This document shows positions 44,363-53,684 of a stretch of DNA of 64,000 nt, one piece after another (position 1 is the stretch's first letter; each line of letters begins with the position of its first letter). Under the pieces are notes generated by a model that was not told where the DNA came from, searched no databases, and saw only the letters and a list, made by a program, of their open reading frames with translations. Source of the DNA: G958295645 sp965242735 (GTDB lineage Bacteria; Gemmatimonadota; Gemmatimonadetes; Longimicrobiales; Gaopeijiaceae); the NCBI GenBank assembly GCA_965242735.1, contig OZ251497.1:1364001-1428000 (forward strand), read 5' to 3'. The position numbers and the translations under genes were made by a program.

Positions 44363-44513
44363 TGCCAAGCCGCGCGGCCGTCGCGCTCCGCGCCCAGGAA
44401 CGCCGCCCGGATCGCTGGCTTCCCGAGGCGCAAGGAGGAAGCCGTGCTGGAATCGCGCTCCGCGCCCAGGAACGGTGGCTCGGCGCTCGGGCGGGCGGGG
44501 GGCGATAGCCGTG
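44345..44513 (+). repeat. Nested duplications at the pilN-pilO junction
   Basis: TCGCGCTCCGCGCCCAGGAA occurs at 44381 and 44453 (72 bases apart). GCGGGCGGGGGGCGATAG occurs at 44345 (ending pilN) and 44491 (146 bases, about twice 73). The duplication leaves a strong AAGGAGG site at about 44432-44438 more than 70 bases before the pilO start instead of next to it. Confidence 0.8.
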
Positions 44514-45746
44514 CTCCCCTCCGATCCCCTCCGCAGGAAGGCCGTGCTGGTGGCCGTCCTCGCCTCGGCGGGGTTCTACCTCTTCTTTGCGCGCCTCCAT
44601 GCCCCGCGGGTCGCGCGCACGGACGTCCTTCAGGCCCGCGTCCAGGAGATGATCGAGCGCAACGACGAGGCGGCGGGGCTGGAGGCGGCGGTCGGCGGCC
44701 TCGAGGAACGGTTGGTCCGCTACGAGCAGCACGTCGCTCGGCTGGAGACGCTGATCCCGGCCCGCGACGAGGTCGCGCAGCTCCTCGAAGCCGTGTCGCG
44801 CGAGGAAAGCCGGACGGGCGTGGCCGTGACGATGATGCGCCCGCAACCGCCCGCGACGGAGGAATTCTACGAGCGGCGGAGCTACGATCTTGCCGTGGAA
44901 GGCGCCTATCACGCCGTGGGCGCCTTTCTGACCGGCGTGGCGTCGCTGGACCGGATCGTGGTGCCCGACAACGTGTTGGTGGCGTCGTCGCCGGACCCCG
45001 AGAGGGCCGGCGAGGCGCTGGCCACCTTCCAGATCAGCGCCTACGTCGTCCCCGCTGCTCCGGAGCCGCCAACGGCCGCCGCGCCAAGTCTCTCGGGCCT
45101 CCAAGGCGCAACGCGAGCCGCCGGGGGGCGCGCCAAGCCCGCCAATGTCGCCGCGCCGGGCGCCTGGGGCCTCCGCGGCGCAAGCTGGGCTGCTGAGCGC
45201 GCCAAGCCCGTCAACGCCGCCGCGCCCAGTCTCTCGGGCCTCCGCGGCGCCGTCTGGGCCGCCGCGCCGGGTCGTTCGGGGCGCCGTGGCGCAACGTGGG
45301 CCGTCGCGGCTCCTCGTCCGCGGTCGACCCTGCCGCCCTGGTTGCAGGAAGCTCCTTCGCCGACTCCCGAGGAGGCGCCGCCGGTCCCGCTGGTCTTCGA
45401 GCGCGAAGTGTTTCGCTATCCCGTGGCGGGGCGCCGCAATCCGTTCGCCGTCCCCGGCCGCGAGCGCGCCGTCCTCCCTGTGCACGCGCCCGTCCGCCTT
45501 CTGGGGCTCGTCTTCCACGACGATCCGCGCCTCCGCATGGCCATTCTGACTCGCGACCGTCTGGGCCGGGATGCCCTTCCGGGCGGCGACCGTCCGCTCC
45601 GGTTGCGGATCGGCGAACAGGCGGGGGACATGCGGCTCCTTGAAGTCGTTGCCGCAGGCGTCGTGGTGGTCGAGACGCAGGGACCCCAAGGCGCCCAGGT
45701 GGACACGCTGGCGCTGCCGCGCCCGGCCGGGTTGTCCGTCCGATGA
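44511..45746 (+). CDS. pilO-pilP: PilO-PilP fusion protein
   Basis: 411 residues. The PilO part has a membrane helix (VLVAVLASAGFYLFFARL), a coiled coil and the periplasmic domain to about residue 185. A ~85-residue linker holds three or more imperfect ~24-residue repeats (AAPSLSGLRGA.WAA..RAKP.N). The PilP part follows: RRNPFAVPGRERAV...VRLLGLVFHDDPRLRMAIL...LRIGEQAGDMRLLEVVAAGVVV. In most bacteria PilP is a separate lipoprotein that binds the secretin; here it is tethered to PilO. GTG 44511 is used; GTG 44544, with AGGAAGG before it, is an alternative. Confidence 0.82.
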   Translation: MLPSDPLRRKAVLVAVLASAGFYLFFARLHAPRVARTDVLQARVQEMIERNDEAAGLEAAVGGLEERLVRYEQHVARLETLIPARDEVAQLLEAVSREESRTGVAVTMMRPQPPATEEFYERRSYDLAVEGAYHAVGAFLTGVASLDRIVVPDNVLVASSPDPERAGEALATFQISAYVVPAAPEPPTAAAPSLSGLQGATRAAGGRAKPANVAAPGAWGLRGASWAAERAKPVNAAAPSLSGLRGAVWAAAPGRSGRRGATWAVAAPRPRSTLPPWLQEAPSPTPEEAPPVPLVFEREVFRYPVAGRRNPFAVPGRERAVLPVHAPVRLLGLVFHDDPRLRMAILTRDRLGRDALPGGDRPLRLRIGEQAGDMRLLEVVAAGVVVVETQGPQGAQVDTLALPRPAGLSVR

Positions 45747-47413
45747 AGCGCGACGGCCGGGAGCGGATTGCCGGGCGGCCGCCTCCGACTCCCCCGGCAT
45801 CGCGCCGCCGTCTTGCGCCTGGGACGGTTCGGCGAGGGCCGGTCCCGAGGCGTCCGCCGAGCCCTCCGGCATCGCGCCGCCGTTCTTCGCCTCGGTCGGT
45901 TCGGCGAGGGCGGCTCCCGAGACGTCCGCCCGGTTCCCCGGCCGCCCCGCGTCTGCGCGCATGGTCGGCCGGGTCGTCATTTCGTGTTGGCCGCCGCCCG
46001 CGTGTGCGCGCGTGGTCCGCCGGGCTGGCCGCGCTGGCGGCCGTCGCCCTCGGCGGGATCGCGGGTCCCGCCGAAGCCGCGGTGGCCCTCTCGCGCGGGC
46101 AGTTGCCGCCGCCGGGCGCCTTGGACCGTCCCGTGACCGTGTCCTTCTTCGAGGCGCCGATCCGCGAAGTCCTGTTCGCGTTCGCGGAATTCTCCGGGCG
46201 CTCCATCGTGCCGGGCGCGGAGGTCTCCGGCTTCGTGTCCGCGGAAATCCGCGACCAGCCGTGGGGCATGGCGCTGCAAGCGATCCTGGACGCGCACGGC
46301 TTGGTCGCGCACGAGGGCGAAGGCGGCATCATTCGGGTGGCGGCGGCGTCGGCCGTGTTCGACCACGAAGCCGTCGTGCCCCTCGAGGCCGCCCCGTTTC
46401 GGATCCAGTACGCCCGGGCGGAGGAAATCCTGGACCCGGTCGCCGCCCTGCTCACCGAGCGGGGACGCGTGTCGGTGGCCCAGGGCGCCAACGCGATCGT
46501 GGTCACGGACGTTCCGCGCGTCGTCGCGTCGGTCCGCCGCCTGATCGCCGCGCTGGACGTGCGGGTGCGCCAAGTCGACATCGCAGCCAAGATTCTCTTC
46601 GTCAACCGCACCGAAATGGAAGGTCTCGGGATCACCTACGATCTCACGGACCCTCACGGCAACCAGCTCAACCTGCTGACTCCCGGCGTCGTCGACCGCA
46701 ACGGCGACGGCAATTTCGACCCGGGCGAGCAGGTGCCTCGCGGCACCGACGTCATCCTCCTCGGCGGGCACTCGATCGCGGCGCTCGGCAACGCCACCCA
46801 GCGCATCCCCAGTCCCACGCTGTCGGTTCTCGCGTCCTTGGCCCTCGGGCGCCACACGCTGATCGGCTTCGTGGACGCGCTGGAGTCCGTCCAGCTCACC
46901 GACGTGGAAGCGCAGCCGTCCGTGCGCGTCATGGACAACCGAACGGCCAAGATCGTGGTCGGCGAGGAGACGCCGGTGCGCGTCGTCGACGCGGGCGCGC
47001 AGATCGGGGTCGCCGTCGGCCAAGGCTCCGCCACCAGCGTGCCGCTGGCCACGGTCGACTACAAGGAAACGGGCGTCATCCTCGAAGTCACGCCGCGCAT
47101 CGCGTCCGACGACGACATTCTCCTGGAGATCTCGGCGGAGCGTTCCTCGGCCGACCTGGCGCCCTCGGACGTGGGCGTCGTGTTTCGCCGCCAGAAGGCC
47201 GAGTCCCAGGTCCTGGTGCGCAACGGCGAGGTCGTCGTCATCGGAGGACTGACGGTGAAGCAGCGAGGCGAGGTGCGCAGCGGAATTCCCCTCCTCATGC
47301 ACCTCCCGCTGCTGGGCTCTCTCTTCTCCACGCGGTCGGAATCCGTCCAGGAGCGCGACCTCCTCATTCTCGTCCGCCCCACGCTGGTCGTCCCCGAGCC
47401 CGCTCCGGGCTGA
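45743..47413 (+). CDS. pilQ: Type IV pilus secretin PilQ
   Basis: 556 residues; ATGA overlap with the PilO-PilP gene. An odd Pro/Arg-rich ~90-residue leader precedes the signal helix (WSAGLAALAAVALGGIAGPAEA). STN/N0-type segment VTVSFFEAPIREVLFAFAEFSG, N1 domain QYARAEEILDPV...NAIVVTDVPRVVASVRRLIAALD, then the secretin barrel with VEAQPSVRVMDNRTAKIVVGEE and the signature SGIPLLMHLPLLGSLFSTRS. Forms the outer-membrane pore. Shorter than many PilQ, with no AMIN domain. Confidence 0.92.
   Translation: MKRDGRERIAGRPPPTPPASRRRLAPGTVRRGPVPRRPPSPPASRRRSSPRSVRRGRLPRRPPGSPAAPRLRAWSAGSSFRVGRRPRVRAWSAGLAALAAVALGGIAGPAEAAVALSRGQLPPPGALDRPVTVSFFEAPIREVLFAFAEFSGRSIVPGAEVSGFVSAEIRDQPWGMALQAILDAHGLVAHEGEGGIIRVAAASAVFDHEAVVPLEAAPFRIQYARAEEILDPVAALLTERGRVSVAQGANAIVVTDVPRVVASVRRLIAALDVRVRQVDIAAKILFVNRTEMEGLGITYDLTDPHGNQLNLLTPGVVDRNGDGNFDPGEQVPRGTDVILLGGHSIAALGNATQRIPSPTLSVLASLALGRHTLIGFVDALESVQLTDVEAQPSVRVMDNRTAKIVVGEETPVRVVDAGAQIGVAVGQGSATSVPLATVDYKETGVILEVTPRIASDDDILLEISAERSSADLAPSDVGVVFRRQKAESQVLVRNGEVVVIGGLTVKQRGEVRSGIPLLMHLPLLGSLFSTRSESVQERDLLILVRPTLVVPEPAPG
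45795..45938 (+). repeat. 72-bp tandem duplication inside the pilQ leader
   Basis: Two similar 72-base units (24 codons, in frame) start with CGGCATCGCGCCGCCG at 45795 and 45867. They encode the repeated Pro/Arg-rich PPASRRR segments ahead of the signal helix. Confidence 0.85.
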
Positions 47414-47467
47414 TAACTTCTGTCTTGCCGCTGTGCGCCCGCGCCCGGCCTGCGACGCGCTCGCCGA

Positions 47468-47588
47468 GCACGGCAAGTGCGCGTTCGGCCCCAAGCGCCG
47501 CGCCCGCCTAGCATGCCAAGCGCGCCTTCGCTCCGAACGACGTGCCCGCGTAGCGCCAAGCGCGCGTTCGGCCCCACGCGACGCCGCC
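47468..47588 (+). repeat. Degenerate ~42-bp tandem repeats between pilQ and aroC
   Basis: Units starting at 47468, 47511 and 47553 share a GGCAAG/GCCAAG-type start, GCGCGTTCGGCCCC and CCCGC(C/G)TA. They fill most of the 247-base gap between pilQ and aroC. No gene is supported in the gap. Confidence 0.65.
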
Positions 47589-47660
47589 TCCAGACCCGTC
47601 CGCCGACACCGCGGCCAGCCTCACACCGACGCTCCTCCGCAGCGACCCGCCAACTGCGCC

Positions 47661-48899
47661 ATGCCTCTTCGCCGCCTGTCCTTCCATACCGCCGGAGAAT
47701 CGCACGGCCGGGGGCTCGTCGCCGTCCTGGAGGGCATGCCCGCGGGTCTTCCGCTCGAGGCCGTCTCCGACATCGACCCCGACCTCCGGCGCCGCATGGG
47801 CGGCTACGGCCGGGGCCGCCGCATGCAGATCGAGTCCGACAAGGCGGAGGTCGTCTCGGGCGTGCGCCTCGGTTGCACGCTGGGCTCTCCCATCTCGCTG
47901 GTCGTCTGGAACCGGGACTGGAAGAACTGGACGACGGCCATGGCGCACGGAGCGCCCGCGCCGGACGCCAATCCCAAGGCGTTGCGCCCGGTCTACTTGC
48001 CGCGTCCCGGCCACGCCGATCTCGCGGGCGTCCTCAAGTACGACCGCCGCGACGCCCGAGACGTCCTGGAGCGCGCTTCCGCCCGGGAGACCGCCGCCCG
48101 CGTGGCCTGCGGCGCGATTGCGCGAACGCTCCTGCGCAGCGTGGGCGTGACGATCGGCAGCCACGTCACGTCCGTCGGCCCCGTGGACGCCCGCGCGCCG
48201 GACCCGTTGCCGGACGACTTGAACGGCCAGGCCGATCCGTCTCCGCTGCGCACGCTCGACGCCGAAGCCGAGGCGGCCATGAAGGCGGCGATCGACGAGG
48301 CCCGCGACGCCGGCGACACGCTCGGCGGCTGCTTCGAGGTCGTGGCTCGCGGCCTTCCCGTCGGGCTGGGCAGCCACGTGTCGTGGGACCAGAAGCTGGA
48401 CGGCCGCCTGGCCCAGGCGGTGATGTCGGTCCACGCGGTGAAGGGCGTGGAGATCGGTCCTGCGTTCGCCAACGCCGCGCGGCCCGGCTCGCGCGTGCAC
48501 GACGCCATCGAGAGGGACGACGGGGCGAGCCGCAGCGGCGGCTTCGCGAGGTCGGGGAACCGGGCCGGCGGCTTGGAAGGCGGCATCACGACCGGCGCTC
48601 CGCTCGTCGTGCGCGGCGCGATGAAGCCGATCTCCACGCTCCGCAAGCGGCTGCCGAGCGTCGACTTGCGCGACGGGCGAGCCAAGGACGCCGCCGTCGA
48701 GCGCAGCGACGTGTGCGCGGTCCCGGCGGCGGCCGTGGTGGCCGAGGCCATGGTCGCGCTGGTCGTGGCGGACGCGCTGCTGGAGAAGTTCGGGGGAGAC
48801 TCGATGGGGGAGCTGCGGCGCAATCTGATTTCCTATCTGGCGCGGCTGCGGGAACGCGGCTTTCGCGCGCGCCGAGCGCCCGACTCCGGAGGAACGTGA
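47661..48899 (+). CDS. aroC: Chorismate synthase
   Basis: 412 residues. Makes chorismate from EPSP with reduced FMN. Signatures: FHTAGESHGRGLVAVLEGMPAG, YGRGRRMQIESDKAEVVSGVRLGCTLGSPI, YDRRDARDVLERASARETAARVA and GGLEGGITTGAPLVVRGAMKPI. ATG 47661 gives the conserved N-terminus. Forms an operon with aroK and topA by GTGA overlaps. Confidence 0.96.
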   Translation: MPLRRLSFHTAGESHGRGLVAVLEGMPAGLPLEAVSDIDPDLRRRMGGYGRGRRMQIESDKAEVVSGVRLGCTLGSPISLVVWNRDWKNWTTAMAHGAPAPDANPKALRPVYLPRPGHADLAGVLKYDRRDARDVLERASARETAARVACGAIARTLLRSVGVTIGSHVTSVGPVDARAPDPLPDDLNGQADPSPLRTLDAEAEAAMKAAIDEARDAGDTLGGCFEVVARGLPVGLGSHVSWDQKLDGRLAQAVMSVHAVKGVEIGPAFANAARPGSRVHDAIERDDGASRSGGFARSGNRAGGLEGGITTGAPLVVRGAMKPISTLRKRLPSVDLRDGRAKDAAVERSDVCAVPAAAVVAEAMVALVVADALLEKFGGDSMGELRRNLISYLARLRERGFRARRAPDSGGT

Positions 48900-49576
48900 G
48901 CGCCGGACGCGAGCCCGCCGACCGTTCCGCTCGGGGGCTCGGGGCGCGGGCCGCAGGGACGCCGGACAAGGGCGTTGCGGCGCCCCCGTCGCTTCCGGTC
49001 GTCCTGGTCGGCTTCATGGGCGCGGGCAAGACCACGGTCGGTCCCATCCTGGCCGACGCGCTCGGGCGTCCCTTCGTCGACCTGGACGCCGCCGTCGGGC
49101 AGCGCTGGGGCCGTCCGGTCCCGGCCTTGATTCGCGAGCGGGGCCTGGCCTTCTTCCGCCGCGCCGAGTCGGCCGCCGCCGCCGAGATCTTGGCCGGTCC
49201 TCCCGTCGTGCTCGCCACGGGAGGGGGCTGGGCTGCCCAGCCGGGCCGGATCGATGCTCTCGAAGGCCGCGCGCACGCCGTCTGGTTGCAGGTTCGTCCG
49301 CGCACGGCGCTGGCCAGAATCGGCGACGGACTCCGCGACCGGCCGCTCCTCGACGTGCCCGATCCCCTGGACGCCGCGCGCGCCTTGCTGGCCGAGAGGA
49401 CTCCCTGCTACGAACGGTGCGCCATTAGAATCGACACGGACGAACTGGCGCCCGGCCAAGTCGCCCAAGAGATTCTCCGGCGCTTGGAGGATGCGGCGGC
49501 CCGCGCGCCGGCGCGCGACGGGAGAGACGGCGCGGGCGCCCCGGCGAACCAAAGAGAAGGAGAGGCATCGGCGTGA
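48896..49576 (+). CDS. aroK: Shikimate kinase
   Basis: 226 residues from GTG 48896, overlapping the aroC stop, with GGAGG close upstream. Walker A GFMGAGKTTVG, shikimate-binding VDLDAAVGQRWG, LATGGGW, lid region RPLLDVPDPLDAARALLAER. It has a ~30-residue N-terminal and a ~30-residue C-terminal extension of low complexity relative to the usual ~170 residues. Gene order aroC-aroK fits the shikimate pathway. Confidence 0.93.
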   Translation: MSAGREPADRSARGLGARAAGTPDKGVAAPPSLPVVLVGFMGAGKTTVGPILADALGRPFVDLDAAVGQRWGRPVPALIRERGLAFFRRAESAAAAEILAGPPVVLATGGGWAAQPGRIDALEGRAHAVWLQVRPRTALARIGDGLRDRPLLDVPDPLDAARALLAERTPCYERCAIRIDTDELAPGQVAQEILRRLEDAAARAPARDGRDGAGAPANQREGEASA

Positions 49577-52209
49577 AGGTGGTGATCGTGGAATCGCCCG
49601 CGAAGGCGAAGACGATCGAGAAGTTTCTCGGTCCCGGCTACCGCGTGGAGGCGTCCTACGGGCACATTCGCGACTTGCCGAAGTCGGCGGGCGAAATCCC
49701 CAAGGCGATGCGCAGCAAGCCCTGGGCGCGGATGGCCGTCGACGTCGGCAACGGCTTCAAGCCCGTCTACGTCGTGCCTCCCGAGAGCCAGAAGCGCGTG
49801 CGGGAGCTCCGCCGCGTCGTCGCAAAGGCGGACGAGATCGTGCTCGCCACCGACGAGGACCGCGAGGGCGAGGCGATCAGCTGGCACGTCCTGGAGGTCC
49901 TCAAGCCGAAGGTGCCGATCAAGCGAATCGCGTTTCACGAGATCACGCGCCCGGCCATCCAGCGCGCGCTGGCCGATCCGCGCGAAGTGGACCACCGGCT
50001 CGTGCGCGCCCAGGAAGCGAGGCGCATTCTCGACCGGCTCTACGGCTACACGCTCTCGCCGGTCCTGTGGCGCAAGGTGCGCTCGGGGCTCAGCGCGGGC
50101 CGCGTCCAGAGCGTGGCGCTGCGGCTGGCCGCCGAACGCGAAGAGGAGCGCCGACGGTTCAAGAAGTCCGTCTACTGGCGGGTCGAGGCCCAGCTCGCGG
50201 CCCCCGAAGGCGATTTCTCCGCCGTCCTGCACCGCATCGGCGACGCGCCGGTGGCCACGGGCCGCCACTTCGACGCCACCACGGGCGAACGCTTGCCCGG
50301 TTCCAAGGCCGTCGTGCTGGACGAGGAGACGGCGCAGGCGGTCCGCCATGCCGTGCTGGGGGCGCTTCCCTGGCGCGTCGGCGCGACCGAGACGAAGTCG
50401 GTCCGGCAAAGGCCCGCGCCTCCCTTCACGACCTCCACGTTGCAGCAGGCCGCCAGCAGCCGGCTCCGCATGTCGCCCAAGAGGGCCATGAGAATCGCCC
50501 AGCGCTTGTACGAAGGCGTCGACCTGGGCGGGGGCGACCGCGAGGGGCTGATCACGTACATGAGGACCGATTCGGTCACGCTGTCGCAGAAGGCGCTGTC
50601 CGACGCCGGCCGCTGCATCAAGGAGGCCTTCGGCGACGAGTACTACGACGGTCCCCGGCGGTACCGCACCAAGGCCAAGGCCGCGCAGGAAGCGCACGAG
50701 GCCATTCGCCCCACCGAGATGGGACGCACGCCCGAGATGGCCAAGCGTCTCCGGCTCGACAAGGACGAGCTCGCCCTCTACGAACTCGTCTGGCGCCGCG
50801 CCGTCGCCTCGCAGATGGCCGACGCGCGCCTGGAACGCGCCACGGCGGACCTCGAAGCCGTGGCGAAGGGGACGGACGGGACCGACGAGACGAAACATGT
50901 GTTTCGCGCCGTGGGCTCGATGCTGCTCTTCCCCGGATTCCTCAAGGTCTACGGCACGAAGCGCAGCGACCAGCTCCTGCCGCCGCTGAAGGAGGGCGAC
51001 CTGGTGGGTCCCGGCGACTCCGCCGCGACGCTCGCCGGCGTCGAAGCGAAGCCTCGCGAGACGAAGCCGCCCGCCCGCTACACCGAGGCGTCCCTGGTCA
51101 AGAAGCTCGAGGACGAAGGCATCGGGAGGCCCTCGACCTACACGCCCACGATCTCCACCATCCAGGACCGCGACTACGTGCGCAAGCGCAACGGCAGCTT
51201 GGTCCCCACGTTCTTGGGGCTGGCGGTCAACCAGCTCCTGCGCGAGCACTTCGGCGAGTATGTGGACATCGGGTTCACCGCGCGCATGGAGGACGAGCTC
51301 GACGACATCGCCGCCGGAGACACGCAGTCGCGCCAAAGATTTCTCGACGCCTTCTACAACGGCGACGGAGACAGGACGGGCTTGGCGCGCGCGATCGAGT
51401 CGAGGCTGCCCGACATCGGCTTTCCGCTCGTCCCCATCGGCGTCGACCCGGCGACGGGCCAAGAGATCGGCGTGCGCATCGGCCACAAGTCCGCCTTCGC
51501 CGTGCGAGGCTCCGGCGAGGCCCAGAAGCGCGCCACGATCCCGTCCGACTTCCTCATCGACGATCTGACGCTGGACAAGGCCTCCGAGCTCCTCGCTTCC
51601 GGCGCGGACAGGGACGTGCCCTTGGGTCAGGATCCGGAGACCGGGCAAGCCGTCTACGCCCGCGTCGGTCCCTACGGCCCGTACGTCCAGCTGGGCGAGG
51701 CGGCCGGCGGCCGCAAGAAGCCCCCGCGCACCAGCGTGCCCGACGGCGTGGACGTGGACGCCGTCACGCTGGACTACGCCCTGCGCCTGCTGTCGCTGCC
51801 GCGCGACCTGGGCGAGGACCCGAAGACGGGCAAGCCGGTCGTGGCCGGGCAGGGGCGGTACGGCCCGTTCGTGCACCGGGACGGCGAGTACCGCAACTTG
51901 GACGCCGAGCGGCTCTTCTCCGTGACGCTGGACGAGGCGCTGGAGCTCTTGGCGAAGCCCAAGCGCACCAACGTGCTCAAGGCGCTGGGACCGCACCCCG
52001 AGACGGGCGCGCAGATCGAGGTTCGTTCCGGCCGCTACGGGCCCTACGTCACCGACGGACAGCGCAACGCGGCCACTCCGCGCGACGGCCGGGAGCCCGA
52101 GACGATCACCATGGACGAGGCCGTGGAGCTGCTGGCCAAGGCAAAGCCGCGCAGGCCGCCGAGAGGGAAGGGACGCCCGCGGCGCCCGGCCGGCGCCCGA
52201 AGGCGGTGA
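49573..52209 (+). CDS. topA: DNA topoisomerase I
   Basis: 878 residues from GTG 49573 (GTGA overlap with aroK). TOPRIM domain: VIVESPAKAKTIEKFLG and LATDEDREGEAISWH. The active-site Tyr is in GLITYMRTDSV. The C-terminal ~230 residues contain several Topo_C_Rpt repeats (PLGQDPETGQAVYARVGPYGPYVQ, DLGEDPKTGKPVVAGQGRYGPFV, ALGPHPETGAQIEVRSGRYGPYV). No Cys zinc fingers are seen. Relaxes negative supercoils. Confidence 0.96.
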   Translation: MKVVIVESPAKAKTIEKFLGPGYRVEASYGHIRDLPKSAGEIPKAMRSKPWARMAVDVGNGFKPVYVVPPESQKRVRELRRVVAKADEIVLATDEDREGEAISWHVLEVLKPKVPIKRIAFHEITRPAIQRALADPREVDHRLVRAQEARRILDRLYGYTLSPVLWRKVRSGLSAGRVQSVALRLAAEREEERRRFKKSVYWRVEAQLAAPEGDFSAVLHRIGDAPVATGRHFDATTGERLPGSKAVVLDEETAQAVRHAVLGALPWRVGATETKSVRQRPAPPFTTSTLQQAASSRLRMSPKRAMRIAQRLYEGVDLGGGDREGLITYMRTDSVTLSQKALSDAGRCIKEAFGDEYYDGPRRYRTKAKAAQEAHEAIRPTEMGRTPEMAKRLRLDKDELALYELVWRRAVASQMADARLERATADLEAVAKGTDGTDETKHVFRAVGSMLLFPGFLKVYGTKRSDQLLPPLKEGDLVGPGDSAATLAGVEAKPRETKPPARYTEASLVKKLEDEGIGRPSTYTPTISTIQDRDYVRKRNGSLVPTFLGLAVNQLLREHFGEYVDIGFTARMEDELDDIAAGDTQSRQRFLDAFYNGDGDRTGLARAIESRLPDIGFPLVPIGVDPATGQEIGVRIGHKSAFAVRGSGEAQKRATIPSDFLIDDLTLDKASELLASGADRDVPLGQDPETGQAVYARVGPYGPYVQLGEAAGGRKKPPRTSVPDGVDVDAVTLDYALRLLSLPRDLGEDPKTGKPVVAGQGRYGPFVHRDGEYRNLDAERLFSVTLDEALELLAKPKRTNVLKALGPHPETGAQIEVRSGRYGPYVTDGQRNAATPRDGREPETITMDEAVELLAKAKPRRPPRGKGRPRRPAGARRR

Positions 52210-52279
52210 TCCCGGCGCCCGGCGGAAGGGTCCGCGGGAGCGCGCGAGCCGTCGGTCGGCGCAGCCCCGTGCAGGGTCC

Positions 52280-53614
52280 ATGACGTCCGGCGCGGGCGCG
52301 GCGACCGTGGTGGGCGGCGGGCTCGCCGGTTGCGAGGCGGCGGTCGCGCTGGCCCGGAGGGGACACCGGGTCTCGCTTGTCGAAATGCGGCCGCGGCGGC
52401 AGACGCCGGCGCACCAGACGGACGGGCTGGCCGAGCTCGTGTGCACCAACTCGTTCAAGAGCGAGAACCCGTCCACGGCCCACGGGCAGCTGAAGCGGGA
52501 GATGGCGCTGCTGGGTTCCGTGCTCTTGGCCGCGGCCGAGGAGTCCAGGGTGCCGGCCGGCTCCGCGCTCGCCGTGGACCGCGCGCTGTTCTCGGAGGCC
52601 ATGGAGCGGCGCGTGGCCGCGCAGGAAGGCGTCGCGGTGGTGCGCGAGGAAGTCCGTGGGCTGCCCGACGGTCCGGCGGTCGTGGCCACCGGACCCCTGA
52701 CGTCTTCCGCCTTCGCCGGCGCGATTGCCGAAGAGCTCGGCCACGACGGCTTGGCGTTCTACGACGCCATCGCTCCGATCGTCCACGCGGACTCGGTGGA
52801 CCGCGAAGTCGTGTTTTCGGCGGGCCGCTGGAACGAGGATGCCGACTACCTCAACTGTCCGATGGACCAAGCGCGCTACGACGACTTCGTGGGCGCGCTG
52901 CAGGCCGCCGAGGTCCGCGAGGGCCCCGACTGGGACTCGGCCCCGTACTTCGAAGGATGCCTGCCGATCGAAGTCCTCGCCGCCCGGGGCCGGGACACGC
53001 CCCGCTTCGGTCCGATGAAGCCGGTGGGCCTGCGCGACCCTCGCACCGGCGCCCGCCCGCACGCCGTCGTCCAGCTGCGGCGCGAGGACCGGGCCGGCCA
53101 GATGTGGAACCTCGTCGGATTCCAGACGCGGCTTCGCACCGGCGATCAGCGCCGGGTCTTCGGCATGATCCCCGGCTTGGAGAACGCGGAGTTCCTGCGC
53201 TGGGGCTCCATCCACAGAAACACGTACCTCAACTTTCCGGGACGCCTGACGCCGCACGGCGCTTCGCCGCGCCGCCCCGGCCTGATCTTCGCGGGACAGC
53301 TGACCGGCGTGGAGGGATACACGGAATCGGCGGCCTCCGGACTGCTGGCCGGCATCAACTTGGACCGCGTGATGACGGGCAGGGAGCCGGTCGTTCCGCC
53401 GCCCGAGACGATGATGGGCGGACTCTGCCGCTACTTGAAGGAAGCCGACCCGGACGCGTTTCAGCCCATGAACTCGAACTGGGGGCTCGTCTCCCCGATG
53501 CCCGGCGTGCGGGGAGGCAAGGCGGCGAGGCGCGCCGCGATGGCGAACCGCGCCCTCGAGCGCTTTGCCGAATGGGCCGACGAGGCCGGCGTGTTGCCGG
53601 AGGCCGCGTCGTGA
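52280..53614 (+). CDS. trmFO: tRNA (uracil-54-C5)-methyltransferase, folate-dependent
   Basis: 444 residues. FAD-binding GGGLAGCEAAVALARRGH at the N-terminus, VCTNSFKSENPSTAHGQLKREM, the catalytic-Cys region YLNCPMDQARYDDF, and GQLTGVEGYTESAASGLLAG. Methylates U54 of tRNA with methylene-tetrahydrofolate. Gene order trmFO-xerC-hslV-hslU is widely conserved. Confidence 0.96.
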   Translation: MTSGAGAATVVGGGLAGCEAAVALARRGHRVSLVEMRPRRQTPAHQTDGLAELVCTNSFKSENPSTAHGQLKREMALLGSVLLAAAEESRVPAGSALAVDRALFSEAMERRVAAQEGVAVVREEVRGLPDGPAVVATGPLTSSAFAGAIAEELGHDGLAFYDAIAPIVHADSVDREVVFSAGRWNEDADYLNCPMDQARYDDFVGALQAAEVREGPDWDSAPYFEGCLPIEVLAARGRDTPRFGPMKPVGLRDPRTGARPHAVVQLRREDRAGQMWNLVGFQTRLRTGDQRRVFGMIPGLENAEFLRWGSIHRNTYLNFPGRLTPHGASPRRPGLIFAGQLTGVEGYTESAASGLLAGINLDRVMTGREPVVPPPETMMGGLCRYLKEADPDAFQPMNSNWGLVSPMPGVRGGKAARRAAMANRALERFAEWADEAGVLPEAAS

Positions 53615-53684
53615 AGGGGTCGGGCCACGCGGCCCGCGGCGCGCGGGAGGCCCGAGGTCGCGGGGTCTTGCGGGAGGCTGGGCC

